Of a stretch of DNA of 60,336 bases, positions 37,571 through 47,093 are shown one piece after another. How positions within the stretch are numbered: position 1 is the stretch's first letter; every line of letters begins with the position of its first letter. Under the pieces are notes generated by a model. The model was not told the DNA's origin. It saw only the letters and a list, made by a program, of their open reading frames with translations, and ran no database searches. Position numbers and translations under genes: made by a program. Source of the stretch: Candidatus Tenebribacter burtonii (GTDB taxonomy: Bacteria; Cloacimonadota; Cloacimonadia; Cloacimonadales; TCS61); NCBI GenBank assembly GCA_030765625.1, contig JAVCCF010000076.1, positions 1 to 60,336 on the forward strand, read 5' to 3'.

Positions 37571-37598
37571 TTGACAAATAAAATGGAAATAATTAAAT
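37571..37598 (+). promoter_or_regulatory. Possible promoter directly before lptB
   Basis: TTGACA at 37571-37576 and TTAAAT at 37593-37598 are 16 bases apart. A start site about 7 bases further would fall within a few bases of the lptB ATG at 37608, where no ribosome binding site is visible, so a leaderless message is possible. The -10 matches only 4 of 6 positions. Confidence 0.4.
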
Positions 37599-37607
37599 CC
37601 ATTCAGT

Positions 37608-38345
37608 ATGAAGAGTTTAAAAACAGATAATTTAGTTAAAATTTATGGAAAAAGAAAGGTTGTGAATAATGTCAGCATCAACCTGCAACAAGGTGAAATT
37701 GTTGGAATTCTAGGACCAAATGGAGCAGGAAAATCTACAACTTTCTATATGATACTTGGCTTAATAAAAGCTAATAGTGGTAATGTTTTTTTTAACGAAA
37801 AACAAATAACTAATCTTCCTATGTATAAACGTGCACAATTAGGAATTGGCTATCTTGCTCAGGAACCTTCCATATTTCATAAACTTACAGTTGAACAAAA
37901 TATCATGGCAATTCTTGAAACTATAAAGATCTCAAAAAAAGAGAGAAAACTAAAATTGGAAGAGCATTTGGAGGATTTGGGTCTTACCAAATTAGCTAAG
38001 CAGAAAGCATTTACTTTATCGGGTGGAGAACGTAGAAAACTTGAAATCACCCGCTCCCTTGTAACATCTCCATCATTTATGCTTATGGATGAACCTTTTG
38101 CAGGTGTAGATCCTCTTGCTGTAGCCGATATTCAGGATATAATAAGAAAATTAAAAGAGAAAAGTATTGGCATTTTAATTACTGATCATAATGTTCTTGA
38201 AACTTTGAAAATTACCGAAAGAGCTTATATTATATTTAATGGAGAAATATTATTCAGTGGAACATCCAGAGAATTGGTGAAAGATGATAAAGCACGAGAA
38301 GTATATCTTGGTGACAGATTCACTAATCCTTTTGTAAATGAATAA
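37608..38345 (+). CDS. lptB: LPS export ABC transporter ATPase LptB
   Basis: A 245-residue ABC ATPase. Walker A GPNGAGKST (36-44), Q-loop AQEPSIFHKLTVEQNIMAILE, signature LSGGERRKLEITRSL, Walker B FMLMDEPFAGVDP and switch ITDHNV are all intact. The short, single-domain form and the LAQEPSIF motif are typical of LptB, which powers LPS extraction from the inner membrane with LptF and LptG (not in the window). It follows lptA after 125 bases, has no evident Shine-Dalgarno sequence, and rpoN starts 15 bases downstream, the order kdsC-lptC-lptA-lptB-rpoN that is also classic in Proteobacteria. Confidence 0.95.
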   Translation: MKSLKTDNLVKIYGKRKVVNNVSINLQQGEIVGILGPNGAGKSTTFYMILGLIKANSGNVFFNEKQITNLPMYKRAQLGIGYLAQEPSIFHKLTVEQNIMAILETIKISKKERKLKLEEHLEDLGLTKLAKQKAFTLSGGERRKLEITRSLVTSPSFMLMDEPFAGVDPLAVADIQDIIRKLKEKSIGILITDHNVLETLKITERAYIIFNGEILFSGTSRELVKDDKAREVYLGDRFTNPFVNE

Positions 38346-38360
38346 AAGAAGAACTATATT

Positions 38361-39818
38361 ATGAATAAATTTAGGCAGACATTAGTTCAAAAGCAAACAC
38401 AAAACCTATTGTTAAAGCCAAAAATGCTTCAGTCTCTAGAAATGTTAGCTATGCCATTAATGCAGCTTGAAACTCATTTAAAACAGGAAATGATCAGTAA
38501 TCCAATGTTAGAACTTCTTGAATACCGTGATGAGGAAGATATCTCATCTGAAAAAGATGATAAAATAAAAGATAGAATTGAAGAAGATATAAAAAAAGAG
38601 AATGAAGATGAAGAGTTGAAAAAAACTCTTGAAGAGACTAAAGAATTAAGTGAAATATTGGATTCATACTCAGAATACTTTAGGGGAGGTTCTGGCATCG
38701 CACACTCTACAGAAGGTATTAATTTCGATCAAATGATAAAAGACCAAGAAAATAAAAAAGATGTTTTTGTTTATCAGATCGAAAGGTTAAATCTTGAAAA
38801 AGATGAGTTTGACTTTGCTTATGAATTGTTTGATAGCACAGATGCACACGGCTTTTTGCCTAATAATTTTGTTATGGAAGAATATGCGGAAGAATTTGGG
38901 ATTGAATTGCAAAGAGCAGAGGAAATTCATTTAAAGCTTCTTCATTTAGAACCAAAAGGTATTACTGCCAGAAGTATTAAAGAATGCTTGTTGGCTCAAC
39001 TTGATCCTGAATTTCATAATGAAAATATTATCACTCTTATCTCGGATCACTTTAATGATCTTATTCATAAACGTTATAAAAATATTGCATCAAGTTTTGG
39101 AACAAGCATTACAACCATTTTAAATTGGAAAAAACAAATCGCAAAATTGGATCCAAAACCTGGTTTGCGTCTTCTTACCAATCACTCCAATTACATTGTA
39201 CCGGATGTTATAATTAAGCGTATTGGAAGCGAATATGAAGTTATAATAAACGATTACTCATTTCCAAGGATACGCTTGAGCAGACGATACAACAAAATCT
39301 TACAAGAAGTAAGAAAAGATAAAGAAGCTCTTAATTATGTTAGAAGCAAGATCAACTCAGCCAAATTCTTGATCAAATCAGTTTATTTACGAAGTAGAAC
39401 TTTAGAGCGTGTCACAAATTCCATTTTACATCATCAATCAGATTTCTTTTATGGGGAAAATAGAGTATTAAAACCACTTACTTATTCAGATATTGCTCAG
39501 GAGCTACAAGTTAATGAGTCCACCATATCGCGTGTTGTTCGTATAAAATATGCCGATACACCATTTGGAATTATGTGCTTAAAAGATTTTTTTACAAGTA
39601 AGGCAGGAAAGGACGATAATTACAATTCAATTTCAAGGCATAATGTTGAGCAAAAAATTACTAGAATGATAGATAATGAAAATGAGGCTCATCCATTGAG
39701 TGATCAGGATATTGTAGGACAACTTTCAAAAATGAGTATACACGTATCACGTCGAGTTATTGCAAAATACAGAAAAGCAAAAGGTATACTGAATAGTAGA
39801 TTGAGGAGAAAAGAGTGA
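38361..39818 (+). CDS. rpoN: RNA polymerase sigma-54 factor RpoN
   Basis: A 485-residue sigma-54. The Gln/Leu-rich region I is at the N-terminus (RQTLVQKQTQNLLLKPKMLQSLEMLAMPLMQLE). An acidic region II follows (about 55-105), then the core-binding domain, the helix-turn-helix (LTYSDIAQELQVNESTISRVVR) and the RpoN box SRRVIAKYR (463-471), which reads -24 promoter elements. All functional parts are present. It implies AAA+ enhancer-binding activators elsewhere in the genome; none is in the window. Its stop overlaps the lpdA GTG start by 4 bases. Confidence 0.96.
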   Translation: MNKFRQTLVQKQTQNLLLKPKMLQSLEMLAMPLMQLETHLKQEMISNPMLELLEYRDEEDISSEKDDKIKDRIEEDIKKENEDEELKKTLEETKELSEILDSYSEYFRGGSGIAHSTEGINFDQMIKDQENKKDVFVYQIERLNLEKDEFDFAYELFDSTDAHGFLPNNFVMEEYAEEFGIELQRAEEIHLKLLHLEPKGITARSIKECLLAQLDPEFHNENIITLISDHFNDLIHKRYKNIASSFGTSITTILNWKKQIAKLDPKPGLRLLTNHSNYIVPDVIIKRIGSEYEVIINDYSFPRIRLSRRYNKILQEVRKDKEALNYVRSKINSAKFLIKSVYLRSRTLERVTNSILHHQSDFFYGENRVLKPLTYSDIAQELQVNESTISRVVRIKYADTPFGIMCLKDFFTSKAGKDDNYNSISRHNVEQKITRMIDNENEAHPLSDQDIVGQLSKMSIHVSRRVIAKYRKAKGILNSRLRRKE

Positions 39819-41212
39819 ATAGATTCAAGGTTGTAATTATTGGTGGAGGACCGGGTGGATATGTAACGGCTATACGGCTTCAACAATATGGAATCGATGT
39901 TGCTGTATTTGAAAAGGAAAGACTTGGAGGAGTTTGTCTTAATCACGGATGTATTCCTACAAAATCACTGGTTAAAGTCGCCGATCTTTATTCAGAGATC
40001 AAAGAATCTGAAAATTTCGGTATATCAATTGAAAGATCCAGAATTGATTATAAAAAAGTATGGCAAAGAAAAAATGATGTTGTAGAAAAACTTGTTTCCG
40101 GTGTTGAATTTATTTTTAATAAACGTAACATTCCAACAATAAAAGAAACAGTAAAGAAAATTGAGAAAACAGAAACCTTTTTTAAAATTGTTACTGATCA
40201 TGATGAGTATCTTGCAGAGTATATAATTATTGCGACAGGTTCAAAACCAAAAGAATTACCCTTTATGAAATGTGACGGGAAAAGTATTCTATCTTCCAGA
40301 GATATTCTCAAAATGAAAGAACTTCCAAAAAAATTGGTAATTATTGGTGGTGGTGTTATCGGATGTGAATTTGCTTCAATATATAATCAATTAGGCGTGG
40401 AAGTGGAAATTGTGGAATTTTTACCAAACCTGATAGATATGGAAGATATTGAAATTTCAAAAAGATTGGGGATGGCTTTAAAACGAAGCGGAATCAAACT
40501 TAATCTCAAAACTGAGGTAAAAAATTATGAAGAAACAGCACATAGTGTTATATTAAAATTATCAAATGGAAAAGAAATTGAAACTGATAAAGTTTTGTTG
40601 AGCGTTGGTAGAATTCCTTTTATGGATATCGAATTTATAAATAGTAATATTTCTATGGATAATGGATTTGTAAATATTGATAAAATGATGAAAACAAATT
40701 TAGAAAATATTTTTGCAATTGGTGATGTTACAGGTAAATCTATGTTGGCTCACACAGCAAGCAAACAAGGTCTAATTGTAGCGGATATAATTCATAACGA
40801 GATAAGTAATACTGAGATTGAAGTTGTTGATCTTGATTATAAGAAGATTCCAGCCTGCACATTTACAAATCCTGAAATTGCATCTGTTGGTTATTCACAA
40901 GAAAAAGCTGAGAAGAAATTTGAAGATGTAATTATTGGAAAATTCCCATTTTCTGCAAATGGAAAAGCGCTTGGATTGGGAGCAACTTTTGGTTTTGTGA
41001 AAGTAGTCGGATTAGAAAATACCAACAAGATAATTGGAGTTCACATCATTGGCCCAAAAGCAACAGAACTAATTGCACAAGCAGGAATATTATTGGGTTT
41101 AGATGCAACTATAGATGATGTAAAAAAAGTTATATTTGCACATCCGACTTTGTCAGAATCTGTGATGGAAGCTGTTGAAGATCTTAAAAAACTTGCAATA
41201 CATAAAATATAA
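39815..41212 (+). CDS. lpdA: Dihydrolipoyl dehydrogenase
   Basis: A 465-residue flavoprotein disulfide reductase, the E3 component of 2-oxo acid dehydrogenase or glycine cleavage complexes. FAD-binding GGGPGG (10-15), redox-active Cys41 and Cys46 (GGVCLNHGCIPTKS), NAD-binding GGGVIGCEFASIYNQLG, FAD motif FAIGDVTGKSMLAHTA, and the C-terminal His-Pro pair in FAHPTLSE. Start is GTG, overlapping rpoN by 4 bases, with GAGGAG upstream. lipA follows after 17 bases, a reasonable link because LipA makes the lipoyl cofactor that this enzyme reoxidises. The E1/E2 subunits are not in the window. Confidence 0.95.
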   Translation: MNRFKVVIIGGGPGGYVTAIRLQQYGIDVAVFEKERLGGVCLNHGCIPTKSLVKVADLYSEIKESENFGISIERSRIDYKKVWQRKNDVVEKLVSGVEFIFNKRNIPTIKETVKKIEKTETFFKIVTDHDEYLAEYIIIATGSKPKELPFMKCDGKSILSSRDILKMKELPKKLVIIGGGVIGCEFASIYNQLGVEVEIVEFLPNLIDMEDIEISKRLGMALKRSGIKLNLKTEVKNYEETAHSVILKLSNGKEIETDKVLLSVGRIPFMDIEFINSNISMDNGFVNIDKMMKTNLENIFAIGDVTGKSMLAHTASKQGLIVADIIHNEISNTEIEVVDLDYKKIPACTFTNPEIASVGYSQEKAEKKFEDVIIGKFPFSANGKALGLGATFGFVKVVGLENTNKIIGVHIIGPKATELIAQAGILLGLDATIDDVKKVIFAHPTLSESVMEAVEDLKKLAIHKI

Positions 41213-41229
41213 GTTATTATTAGGAAGAT

Positions 41230-42108
41230 ATGGAAGTAATGAGAAAGCCTGAATGGCTTAAATCAGAAAAACTCGGTGCTAGAAAAGCCCGGGAAATAAT
41301 AAAAATATTGAGGAAATACAATCTTCATACTGTATGCGAAAGTGCCAAATGTCCGAATCAAGGTGAATGCTTTGAAAATGGAACTGCAACTTTTATGATT
41401 TTAGGAGAAACCTGTACTAGAAACTGCACTTTTTGTGCTATCGATAAAACAAAGAGAAGTCTTGAACCTGCTGATATAAATGAACCAAAAGCAATAGCAA
41501 AAATATCAAATGAATTGGGATTAAAATATGTTGTTGTTACTACAGTAACACGTGACGATCTTGCCGATGGTGGTGCATCCCAATTTATCGAAGTTGTAAA
41601 ACAAATAAGAAAAATTTGTGATCCGGAAACTGCAATTGAATTGTTAATTTCAGATCTCAAGGGTGATCTGGATTTGGTGAAGAAAATTGTTAATGCCGGT
41701 CCGGATGTATTGAATCATAATGTCGAGACCGTTCCGCGTCTTTATGATGCTGTTCGTCCAATGGCAAATTTTGAACGGTCGTTAAGAGTTCTTCAAGCAG
41801 CTAAAAATGCCGATAGCTCGATTCTTACAAAAAGTGGTCTCATGGTTGGTCTTGGAGAAACAAAAATTGAAGTGCTTGCACTTATGAAAAAATTGCGTGA
41901 AGTGGATGTAGATATTGTTACGATTGGACAATACATGGCTCCGTCTAACAAACATCATCCTGTTGCAGAATACATACATCCAGATACATTTGCATTTTAC
42001 AAAAGGGAAGGGGAGAGAATGGGTTTTAAGCTTATTGAATCAGCTCCTCTTGTACGCAGTTCTTATCATGCAGAGCGAGCAAAGAAGATCTTAAACAAAA
42101 GGCTGTAG
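41230..42108 (+). CDS. lipA: Lipoyl synthase
   Basis: A 292-residue radical SAM enzyme that inserts two sulfurs into protein-bound octanoyl groups. Both clusters are present: auxiliary C36-C41-C47 (CESAKCPNQGEC) and radical SAM C62-x3-C66-x2-C69. The C-terminal RSSYHAE serine motif, which binds the auxiliary cluster, is intact. Other motifs: VVVTTVTRDDLADGGA, NHNVETVPRLYDAVRP, KSGLMVGLGET and GQYMAPSNKHHPV. A second in-frame ATG lies 9 bases downstream. No octanoyltransferase gene (lipB/lipM) is adjacent. Confidence 0.96.
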   Translation: MEVMRKPEWLKSEKLGARKAREIIKILRKYNLHTVCESAKCPNQGECFENGTATFMILGETCTRNCTFCAIDKTKRSLEPADINEPKAIAKISNELGLKYVVVTTVTRDDLADGGASQFIEVVKQIRKICDPETAIELLISDLKGDLDLVKKIVNAGPDVLNHNVETVPRLYDAVRPMANFERSLRVLQAAKNADSSILTKSGLMVGLGETKIEVLALMKKLREVDVDIVTIGQYMAPSNKHHPVAEYIHPDTFAFYKREGERMGFKLIESAPLVRSSYHAERAKKILNKRL

Positions 42109-42148
42109 GATATATTTCATTCCCGCAGTATATTAGAAGGAGATAATT

Positions 42149-42673
42149 ATGCAAATTACAATTACTGCACGTCATTTCGACCTAACAAATGCTATCAGAG
42201 ATCATATTGATGGATCCCTTGTGAGATTAGAAAGGTATTTTGATCATATTATGACAGCTAACTTTATTCTTTCATTTGAAAAAAATGGAAACAAAGTTGA
42301 ATTGATTGTTCATGCACCAAAACATAACTTGAAATGTGATACTTTAGAAAAAGATATGTACTTGGCAATTGATAATGCTGTTGACAAAATGGAAAAACAA
42401 ATAAAAAAAATGAAAGATAAATGGTCAGATCATAATAAGAAAAGCCTTAAAGAGAATCTACATTTTGTATATGCAGACCTTATCGAAAGGAATGAAGGCA
42501 AGAAAGTAGTAAAAATAAAAAGAATTTTAGCAGAGAATTTAACTGTTAAGGATGCACTGGAAAAATTTGATAATTTAGATAGTATATATTTGGTATTTAA
42601 AAATCTGGAAACTGATAGAATTAATGTACTAGTAAAAAAAGACAAAGAGCACTATAAATTGATAGAAGCATAA
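42149..42673 (+). CDS. hpf: Ribosome hibernation promoting factor, long form
   Basis: A 174-residue protein. The N-terminal ~100 residues are the HPF/YfiA ribosome-binding domain (MQITITARHFDLTNAIRDHIDGSLVRLERYFD...DMYLAIDNAVDKMEKQIKKMKDKW). The C-terminal ~55 residues form the dimerisation domain of the long form (VVKIKRILAENLTVKDALEKFDNLDSIYLVFKNLETDRINVLVKKDKEHYKLIEA), which pairs 70S ribosomes into 100S dimers at low growth. AGAAGGAGATAATT gives a strong ribosome binding site. It precedes hprK and, as in many bacteria, lies not far from rpoN. Confidence 0.94.
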   Translation: MQITITARHFDLTNAIRDHIDGSLVRLERYFDHIMTANFILSFEKNGNKVELIVHAPKHNLKCDTLEKDMYLAIDNAVDKMEKQIKKMKDKWSDHNKKSLKENLHFVYADLIERNEGKKVVKIKRILAENLTVKDALEKFDNLDSIYLVFKNLETDRINVLVKKDKEHYKLIEA

Positions 42674-42686
42674 AGTTAATAGATGA

Positions 42687-42714
42687 AACCCGTTCCACTT
42701 GACGGGAACGGGTT
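42687..42714. other. Hairpin between hpf and hprK
   Basis: AACCCGTTCC (42687-42696) pairs with GGAACGGGTT (42705-42714), a perfect 10-base-pair stem with an 8-base loop. It is not followed by a T-run, so it may be an mRNA processing or stabilising element or a weak terminator. It is GC-richer than its surroundings. Confidence 0.6.
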
Positions 42715-42734
42715 CACTATTAAAAGTAGGAAAT

Positions 42735-43700
42735 ATGAAAAAAATAAGCGTGAAAGAATTTTATGAACTAGAGAAAAAAGATCTCTCACTTTCCTTGATC
42801 ACTCATCCTAATACGATGCAAGGTAATATTACAACTTCATTCCTGAATAGACCGGGACTAGCATTAACAGGCTATTTTGACAGATTTGAATATAACCGAA
42901 TACAAATATTTGGTGAAACTGAGATTAGCTATCTACAATCTCTAAAAGAAGAAGTACTTTATAATAATATTAAAGAAACACTTGTTTATGATATTCCTGC
43001 TATTATTATAACTAAAGGACTATCTGTTCCAAAACAAATTGAATTTCTTGCTAATGAAATGATGATCCCGATTTTTTCTTCAAGATTATCTACAGATAAA
43101 CTTTTTAATTCTATACGAATATACTTACAAGGTATTTTTGCTGAATCGAAAACGATTCACGGAACATTAATAGATGTTTTTGGCGTTGGAATTCTCTTAA
43201 CCGGTAAAAGCGGGATTGGAAAAAGTGAATGTGCACTGGAACTTGTAGAACGTGGTCAACGCCTGATAACTGATGATGTAGTAAAGATAACTTCAAAAGA
43301 TGATATCCTGGTTGGAGGTGCAACAAACAACTATGGTCACTTCATGGAAGTGAGAGGTATTGGGCTTATTGATGTTGCAAAAATGTTTGGGATACAAGCT
43401 GTTAGGATGAAGAAAAGAATCGATGTTCAGATCGAGTTAATGCCTTGGAAAGATAATATGGATTATGAGAGGATTGGATTAAGTAATCATTCCGTAGATA
43501 TACTTGGGAACAAAATTCCAATTATATATCTTCCAATTTCACCTGGGAAAAACATTGCAGTAATCATTGAGGTAGTTGCAATGAACCATATTTCTAAATT
43601 ATTTGGATACGATGCTGCAAAAGAATATACCAATAAACTTCAAGAAGAACTTACAAGGAAAGCAAAATTGCGTGAAAAGCAGATTGAAGAAAAGAAGTAG
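42735..43700 (+). CDS. hprK: HPr kinase/phosphorylase
   Basis: A 321-residue protein from the ATG at 42735, chosen because TAGGAAAT lies just before it; the longer reading from 42699 would begin inside the hairpin. Walker A GKSGIGKS (157-164), the HprK signature EVRGIGLIDV and the C-terminal region IIEVVAMNHISKLFGYDAA are clear. The enzyme phosphorylates HPr on Ser46 with ATP and reverses this, linking metabolic state to regulation. ptsH lies 21 bases downstream, so kinase and substrate are co-expressed. Confidence 0.95.
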   Translation: MKKISVKEFYELEKKDLSLSLITHPNTMQGNITTSFLNRPGLALTGYFDRFEYNRIQIFGETEISYLQSLKEEVLYNNIKETLVYDIPAIIITKGLSVPKQIEFLANEMMIPIFSSRLSTDKLFNSIRIYLQGIFAESKTIHGTLIDVFGVGILLTGKSGIGKSECALELVERGQRLITDDVVKITSKDDILVGGATNNYGHFMEVRGIGLIDVAKMFGIQAVRMKKRIDVQIELMPWKDNMDYERIGLSNHSVDILGNKIPIIYLPISPGKNIAVIIEVVAMNHISKLFGYDAAKEYTNKLQEELTRKAKLREKQIEEKK

Positions 43701-43721
43701 TTAAATAGGATTTAAATAAAT

Positions 43722-43988
43722 ATGATAAGAAAAACAATAAAGATTGTTAATAAACTTGGGATGCATGCTAGGCCGGCTACAATGATTGTGAAGGCGGCTA
43801 CAAAATACAGGTCAGAATTTAGAATTGTAAAATCTGATATGGAAATTAACGGGAAAAGTATTATGGGCGTAATGACATTAGCAGCAGAATTTGGCTCAGA
43901 ACTTGAATTGGTTGCCGATGGGGTTGATGAAAAATTTTTGATACAAGAAATTGTTGAGATGTTCTTAAATAAATTTGGGGAAGAATAA
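43722..43988 (+). CDS. ptsH: Phosphocarrier protein HPr
   Basis: An 88-residue HPr. Both phosphorylation sites are present: His15 (GMHARPA), the EI/PEP site, and Ser46 (NGKSIMGVM), the HprK site. Length is standard. Encoded between hprK and ptsI, with gaps of 21 and 5 bases. The intact Ser46 matches the presence of hprK. Confidence 0.96.
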   Translation: MIRKTIKIVNKLGMHARPATMIVKAATKYRSEFRIVKSDMEINGKSIMGVMTLAAEFGSELELVADGVDEKFLIQEIVEMFLNKFGEE

Positions 43989-43993
43989 AAAAA

Positions 43994-45691
43994 GTGAAAA
44001 AAATCATAGGAAATTCGGTTTCAACGGGTGTTGCCATTGGTAAGGCAAAGATCATCAATAAGCATGAACTATACATAAAGGATAAGAAGATCCTAAAAAG
44101 TGAAATAAAATTTGAGTTTTCCCGTTTTAAAAAAAATGTTAAATTTGTTATTTATGAATTAGATAAACTTATTCAAAATTATACATACTCAAAAGAAAAT
44201 AGAGATATTTTAGAATCACATAAAATGATCTTGCAAGATCCTGAGTTCAATAAAAGAATATCTATACTAATTTTAGAAGATCAAAACTGTTTAGAACAGG
44301 CTATTAATACATATTTTACAGAGGCTATTGATATTTTTAGTAATGTAAATAATAAGTATCTTTCCCACAAAGTTAATGATTTTGAAGATGTTGCGTATAG
44401 ATTATTAAGTCATATTAAGGGTGAAAGAAAAGATGTTTTTGTTGATGTTGATGAAAACTCAATTCTTATAATGGAGAATATATCACCTTCTTTTGTAACA
44501 ACAGTATTTGATAAGAATATTCAAGGTTTATGCACTGAAAGAGGTAGTAGAAACTCGCACAGTAGTATTATCGCCCGTTCGATGAATCTTCCAATGCTGG
44601 TAAATACTATGGGTTTATTAGGAAATATTAAAGATGGAGAAGATCTGATAATTGATGGGAACGATGGTTATGTAATTATTTCTCCTACAAAAAGTGTGTT
44701 AGAAAAATATAAAGCAATTTATAAAGTAGAACAGAATATTCAAAGAGGGCTTCTGAAATTGATAGATATAGAATCTATTACCAAAGACGGGAAAAAGATA
44801 AGTTTAATGAGTAATATTGAAATTCCTCAAGAAATCGATCAGGTATTAAAATATAATAGTGCAGGAATTGGTCTTTTCCGAACAGAATTTTTATTCATAG
44901 ACCGTGATGATCTTCCTACTGAAGAAGAGCAGTATGAAATTTATAAAAATATTGCAGAGCAATGTATACCAAATCCTATTACTATTCGCACTATAGATGT
45001 TGGTGGCGACAAACTCTCAAATATTTTAAATATTACTTATGAGCAAAATCCTAATTTGGGTTGCCGTGGTATAAGAATTTCTTTGCAGAATGTTCCAATT
45101 TTTAAGCAACAGATAAAAGCTATTGTACGTGCAAATGTACATGGAAATATTAAGATAATGTTTCCTATGATATCCGGCGTAAATGAATTATTGAAAGTGA
45201 AAGAAATTATCAAGATTTGCAGTAAAGAGCTGATCAATACTGGAATTGCATTCAATGCTGATATGGAACTTGGCGCAATGATAGAGATTCCTTCAGCCGT
45301 TATTACTTCAGATTCAATTGCTGAAGAGTGCGATTTTTTAAGTATTGGAACGAATGATCTAATTCAGTATACTTTGGCTGTCGACAGGGATAATCAATCC
45401 ATTTCCGATTATTATAAACCAACTCATCCATCAGTGATTAGATCAATTAAGCTTACAGTTGATAATGCTCATAAAAAAGGAAAAAAAGTTGCTGTTTGTG
45501 GTGAGATGGCTTCCGAAAAAAAATATGTGAAACTTCTTCTAGCTCTAGGTGTTGATGAACTCAGTGTTAGTCCCGGAAGATTATTGATTATTAAAAAAGA
45601 AATTATTGATTGTGATATTGCTGAGATGAGAGCAAAATTAGATAAAATTCTTTCTTGCAAAACTTCAAAAGAAATTAATAAATTAATTTAG
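43994..45691 (+). CDS. ptsI: PTS enzyme I (PEP-protein phosphotransferase)
   Basis: A 565-residue enzyme I, starting at GTG. The active-site His189 lies in [13 protein letters not shown], at the same residue number as in E. coli. PEP-binding motifs follow: [81 protein letters not shown] and VCGEMAS. It uses PEP to phosphorylate HPr on His15. The ribosome binding site (GGGGAAGAA) lies inside the end of ptsH. No EIIA, EIIB or EIIC gene follows; metK starts 16 bases further on. Confidence 0.95.
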   Translation: MKKIIGNSVSTGVAIGKAKIINKHELYIKDKKILKSEIKFEFSRFKKNVKFVIYELDKLIQNYTYSKENRDILESHKMILQDPEFNKRISILILEDQNCLEQAINTYFTEAIDIFSNVNNKYLSHKVNDFEDVAYRLLSHIKGERKDVFVDVDENSILIMENISPSFVTTVFDKNIQGLCTERGSRNSHSSIIARSMNLPMLVNTMGLLGNIKDGEDLIIDGNDGYVIISPTKSVLEKYKAIYKVEQNIQRGLLKLIDIESITKDGKKISLMSNIEIPQEIDQVLKYNSAGIGLFRTEFLFIDRDDLPTEEEQYEIYKNIAEQCIPNPITIRTIDVGGDKLSNILNITYEQNPNLGCRGIRISLQNVPIFKQQIKAIVRANVHGNIKIMFPMISGVNELLKVKEIIKICSKELINTGIAFNADMELGAMIEIPSAVITSDSIAEECDFLSIGTNDLIQYTLAVDRDNQSISDYYKPTHPSVIRSIKLTVDNAHKKGKKVAVCGEMASEKKYVKLLLALGVDELSVSPGRLLIIKKEIIDCDIAEMRAKLDKILSCKTSKEINKLI

Positions 45692-45707
45692 TATAAAAGG
45701 AAATATA

Positions 45708-46877
45708 ATGAAGAACGAAAAACATTTATTCACTTCTGAATCTGTAACAGAGGGTCATCCCGATAAGATGGCTGATCAGATTTCAGATGCTATCTTAGAT
45801 GCCATTTTAGAAAAAGATCCTGAAGGTAGAGTAGCTTGTGAAACTTTTCTCACAACCGGTATGGCTGTGATCGCCGGTGAGATTACAACAGAATGTTATG
45901 TCGATATCCCCAAAATAGTACGCAATACAATAAAAGATATTGGCTATACCAATGTGGATTATGGAATTGGCTACAAAACTTGTGCTGTACTCACATCAAT
46001 AGATAAGCAGTCAACAGATATTGCTATGGGAGTTGATAAGCATAAAGATCGTGAACAGGGTGCTGGTGATCAGGGTATGATGTTTGGTTATGCCTGCGAT
46101 GAAACCCCTGAATTAATGCCGATGACGATTGCTTTTGCTCACAAACTTTCACAAAGATTAGCAGAAGTTAGAAAAAACAAAACACTCGCGTATCTTCGAC
46201 CTGATGGTAAAACTCAGGTTACAATTGAGTATATCGACCACAAACCCAAGAGGTTAGAAGCAGTTGTTGTATCTACCCAGCATGCACCGGAAATTCAACA
46301 AGATCAGATCAAGAAGGATATTATTGAAAATGTGATCAAACCAATTATCCCAGAAGAACTTATCGATAACAATACGAAATTTTATGTAAACCCAACCGGC
46401 AGATTTGTAACCGGTGGACCACAAGCTGATACTGGACTTACAGGCCGGAAGATCATTGTTGATACTTATGGTGGAAAGGGAAGTCATGGTGGTGGTGCAT
46501 TTAGCGGAAAAGATCCTTCCAAGGTCGATAGAAGTGCATCTTATATGGCAAGATACATTGCTAAGAACATTGTTGCTTCCAGGCTTGCTGCTGAATGTGA
46601 AGTGCAGCTTGCCTATGCAATTGGTGTGGCAGATCCTATCTCTGTAATGGTAGACACTTTCAATACTGGAAAACTCTCTGATCCTCAATTGATCAAGATC
46701 ATTAGAGATATCTTTCCACTAAAACCTCAGCAGATAATTGAACATTTACAGCTTAAAAGACCAATCTATAAAAAAACTGCAGCTTATGGTCATTTTGGCA
46801 GGGAACTCCCGGAATTTACTTGGGAAAGAACAGATATGATTCAAAAGTTAAAAGAAATTTCAAAAGAATATTTATAA
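45708..46877 (+). CDS. metK: S-adenosylmethionine synthetase
   Basis: A 389-residue enzyme that makes S-adenosylmethionine from ATP and methionine. Motifs: [70 protein letters not shown], the P-loop-like [17 protein letters not shown], and the C-terminal YGHFGRE. Length is normal. It has AAAGGAAAT upstream and an intrinsic terminator behind. No SAM riboswitch-like leader is seen, the gene being 16 bases from ptsI. Confidence 0.97.
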   Translation: MKNEKHLFTSESVTEGHPDKMADQISDAILDAILEKDPEGRVACETFLTTGMAVIAGEITTECYVDIPKIVRNTIKDIGYTNVDYGIGYKTCAVLTSIDKQSTDIAMGVDKHKDREQGAGDQGMMFGYACDETPELMPMTIAFAHKLSQRLAEVRKNKTLAYLRPDGKTQVTIEYIDHKPKRLEAVVVSTQHAPEIQQDQIKKDIIENVIKPIIPEELIDNNTKFYVNPTGRFVTGGPQADTGLTGRKIIVDTYGGKGSHGGGAFSGKDPSKVDRSASYMARYIAKNIVASRLAAECEVQLAYAIGVADPISVMVDTFNTGKLSDPQLIKIIRDIFPLKPQQIIEHLQLKRPIYKKTAAYGHFGRELPEFTWERTDMIQKLKEISKEYL

Positions 46878-46910
46878 TCAAATAAAATAAATCTTGAGTT
46901 AATAAAATTA

Positions 46911-46945
46911 TATAAACCGCTGTTAATAGCGGTTTATATTTTTTT
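46911..46945 (+). terminator. Intrinsic terminator after metK
   Basis: TATAAACCGCT (46911-46921) pairs with AGCGGTTTATA (46928-46938) around a 6-base loop and is followed by a run of T. It closes the hpf/hprK/ptsHI/metK stretch and isolates it from pyrD. Confidence 0.92.
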
Positions 46946-47093
46946 GCGTAAATTCATGAACTTTTACCATGATAAAATAATTGACCAATAATCCAGATAA
47001 TATTTTTTAGTATAGCAAGTCAGAGGTAAGAAAAATACAGAATAAAAAAACATTAGCATCTCGAACTAGAAATATCTAAACTAGGAATGGAGA

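Noticed and set aside
42699-42734. Upstream start for hprK
   Set aside because: The 12 extra codons lie in the hairpin and have no ribosome binding site; the ATG at 42735 has TAGGAAAT before it.
45692-45707. SAM riboswitch before metK
   Set aside because: Only 16 bases separate ptsI from metK; there is no room for an aptamer and no terminator before the gene.
46946-47093. Pyrimidine attenuator or clear promoter before pyrD
   Set aside because: TTGACC at 46981 has no -10 at a suitable distance and no competing hairpins with a T-run are seen, so no regulatory element was called.
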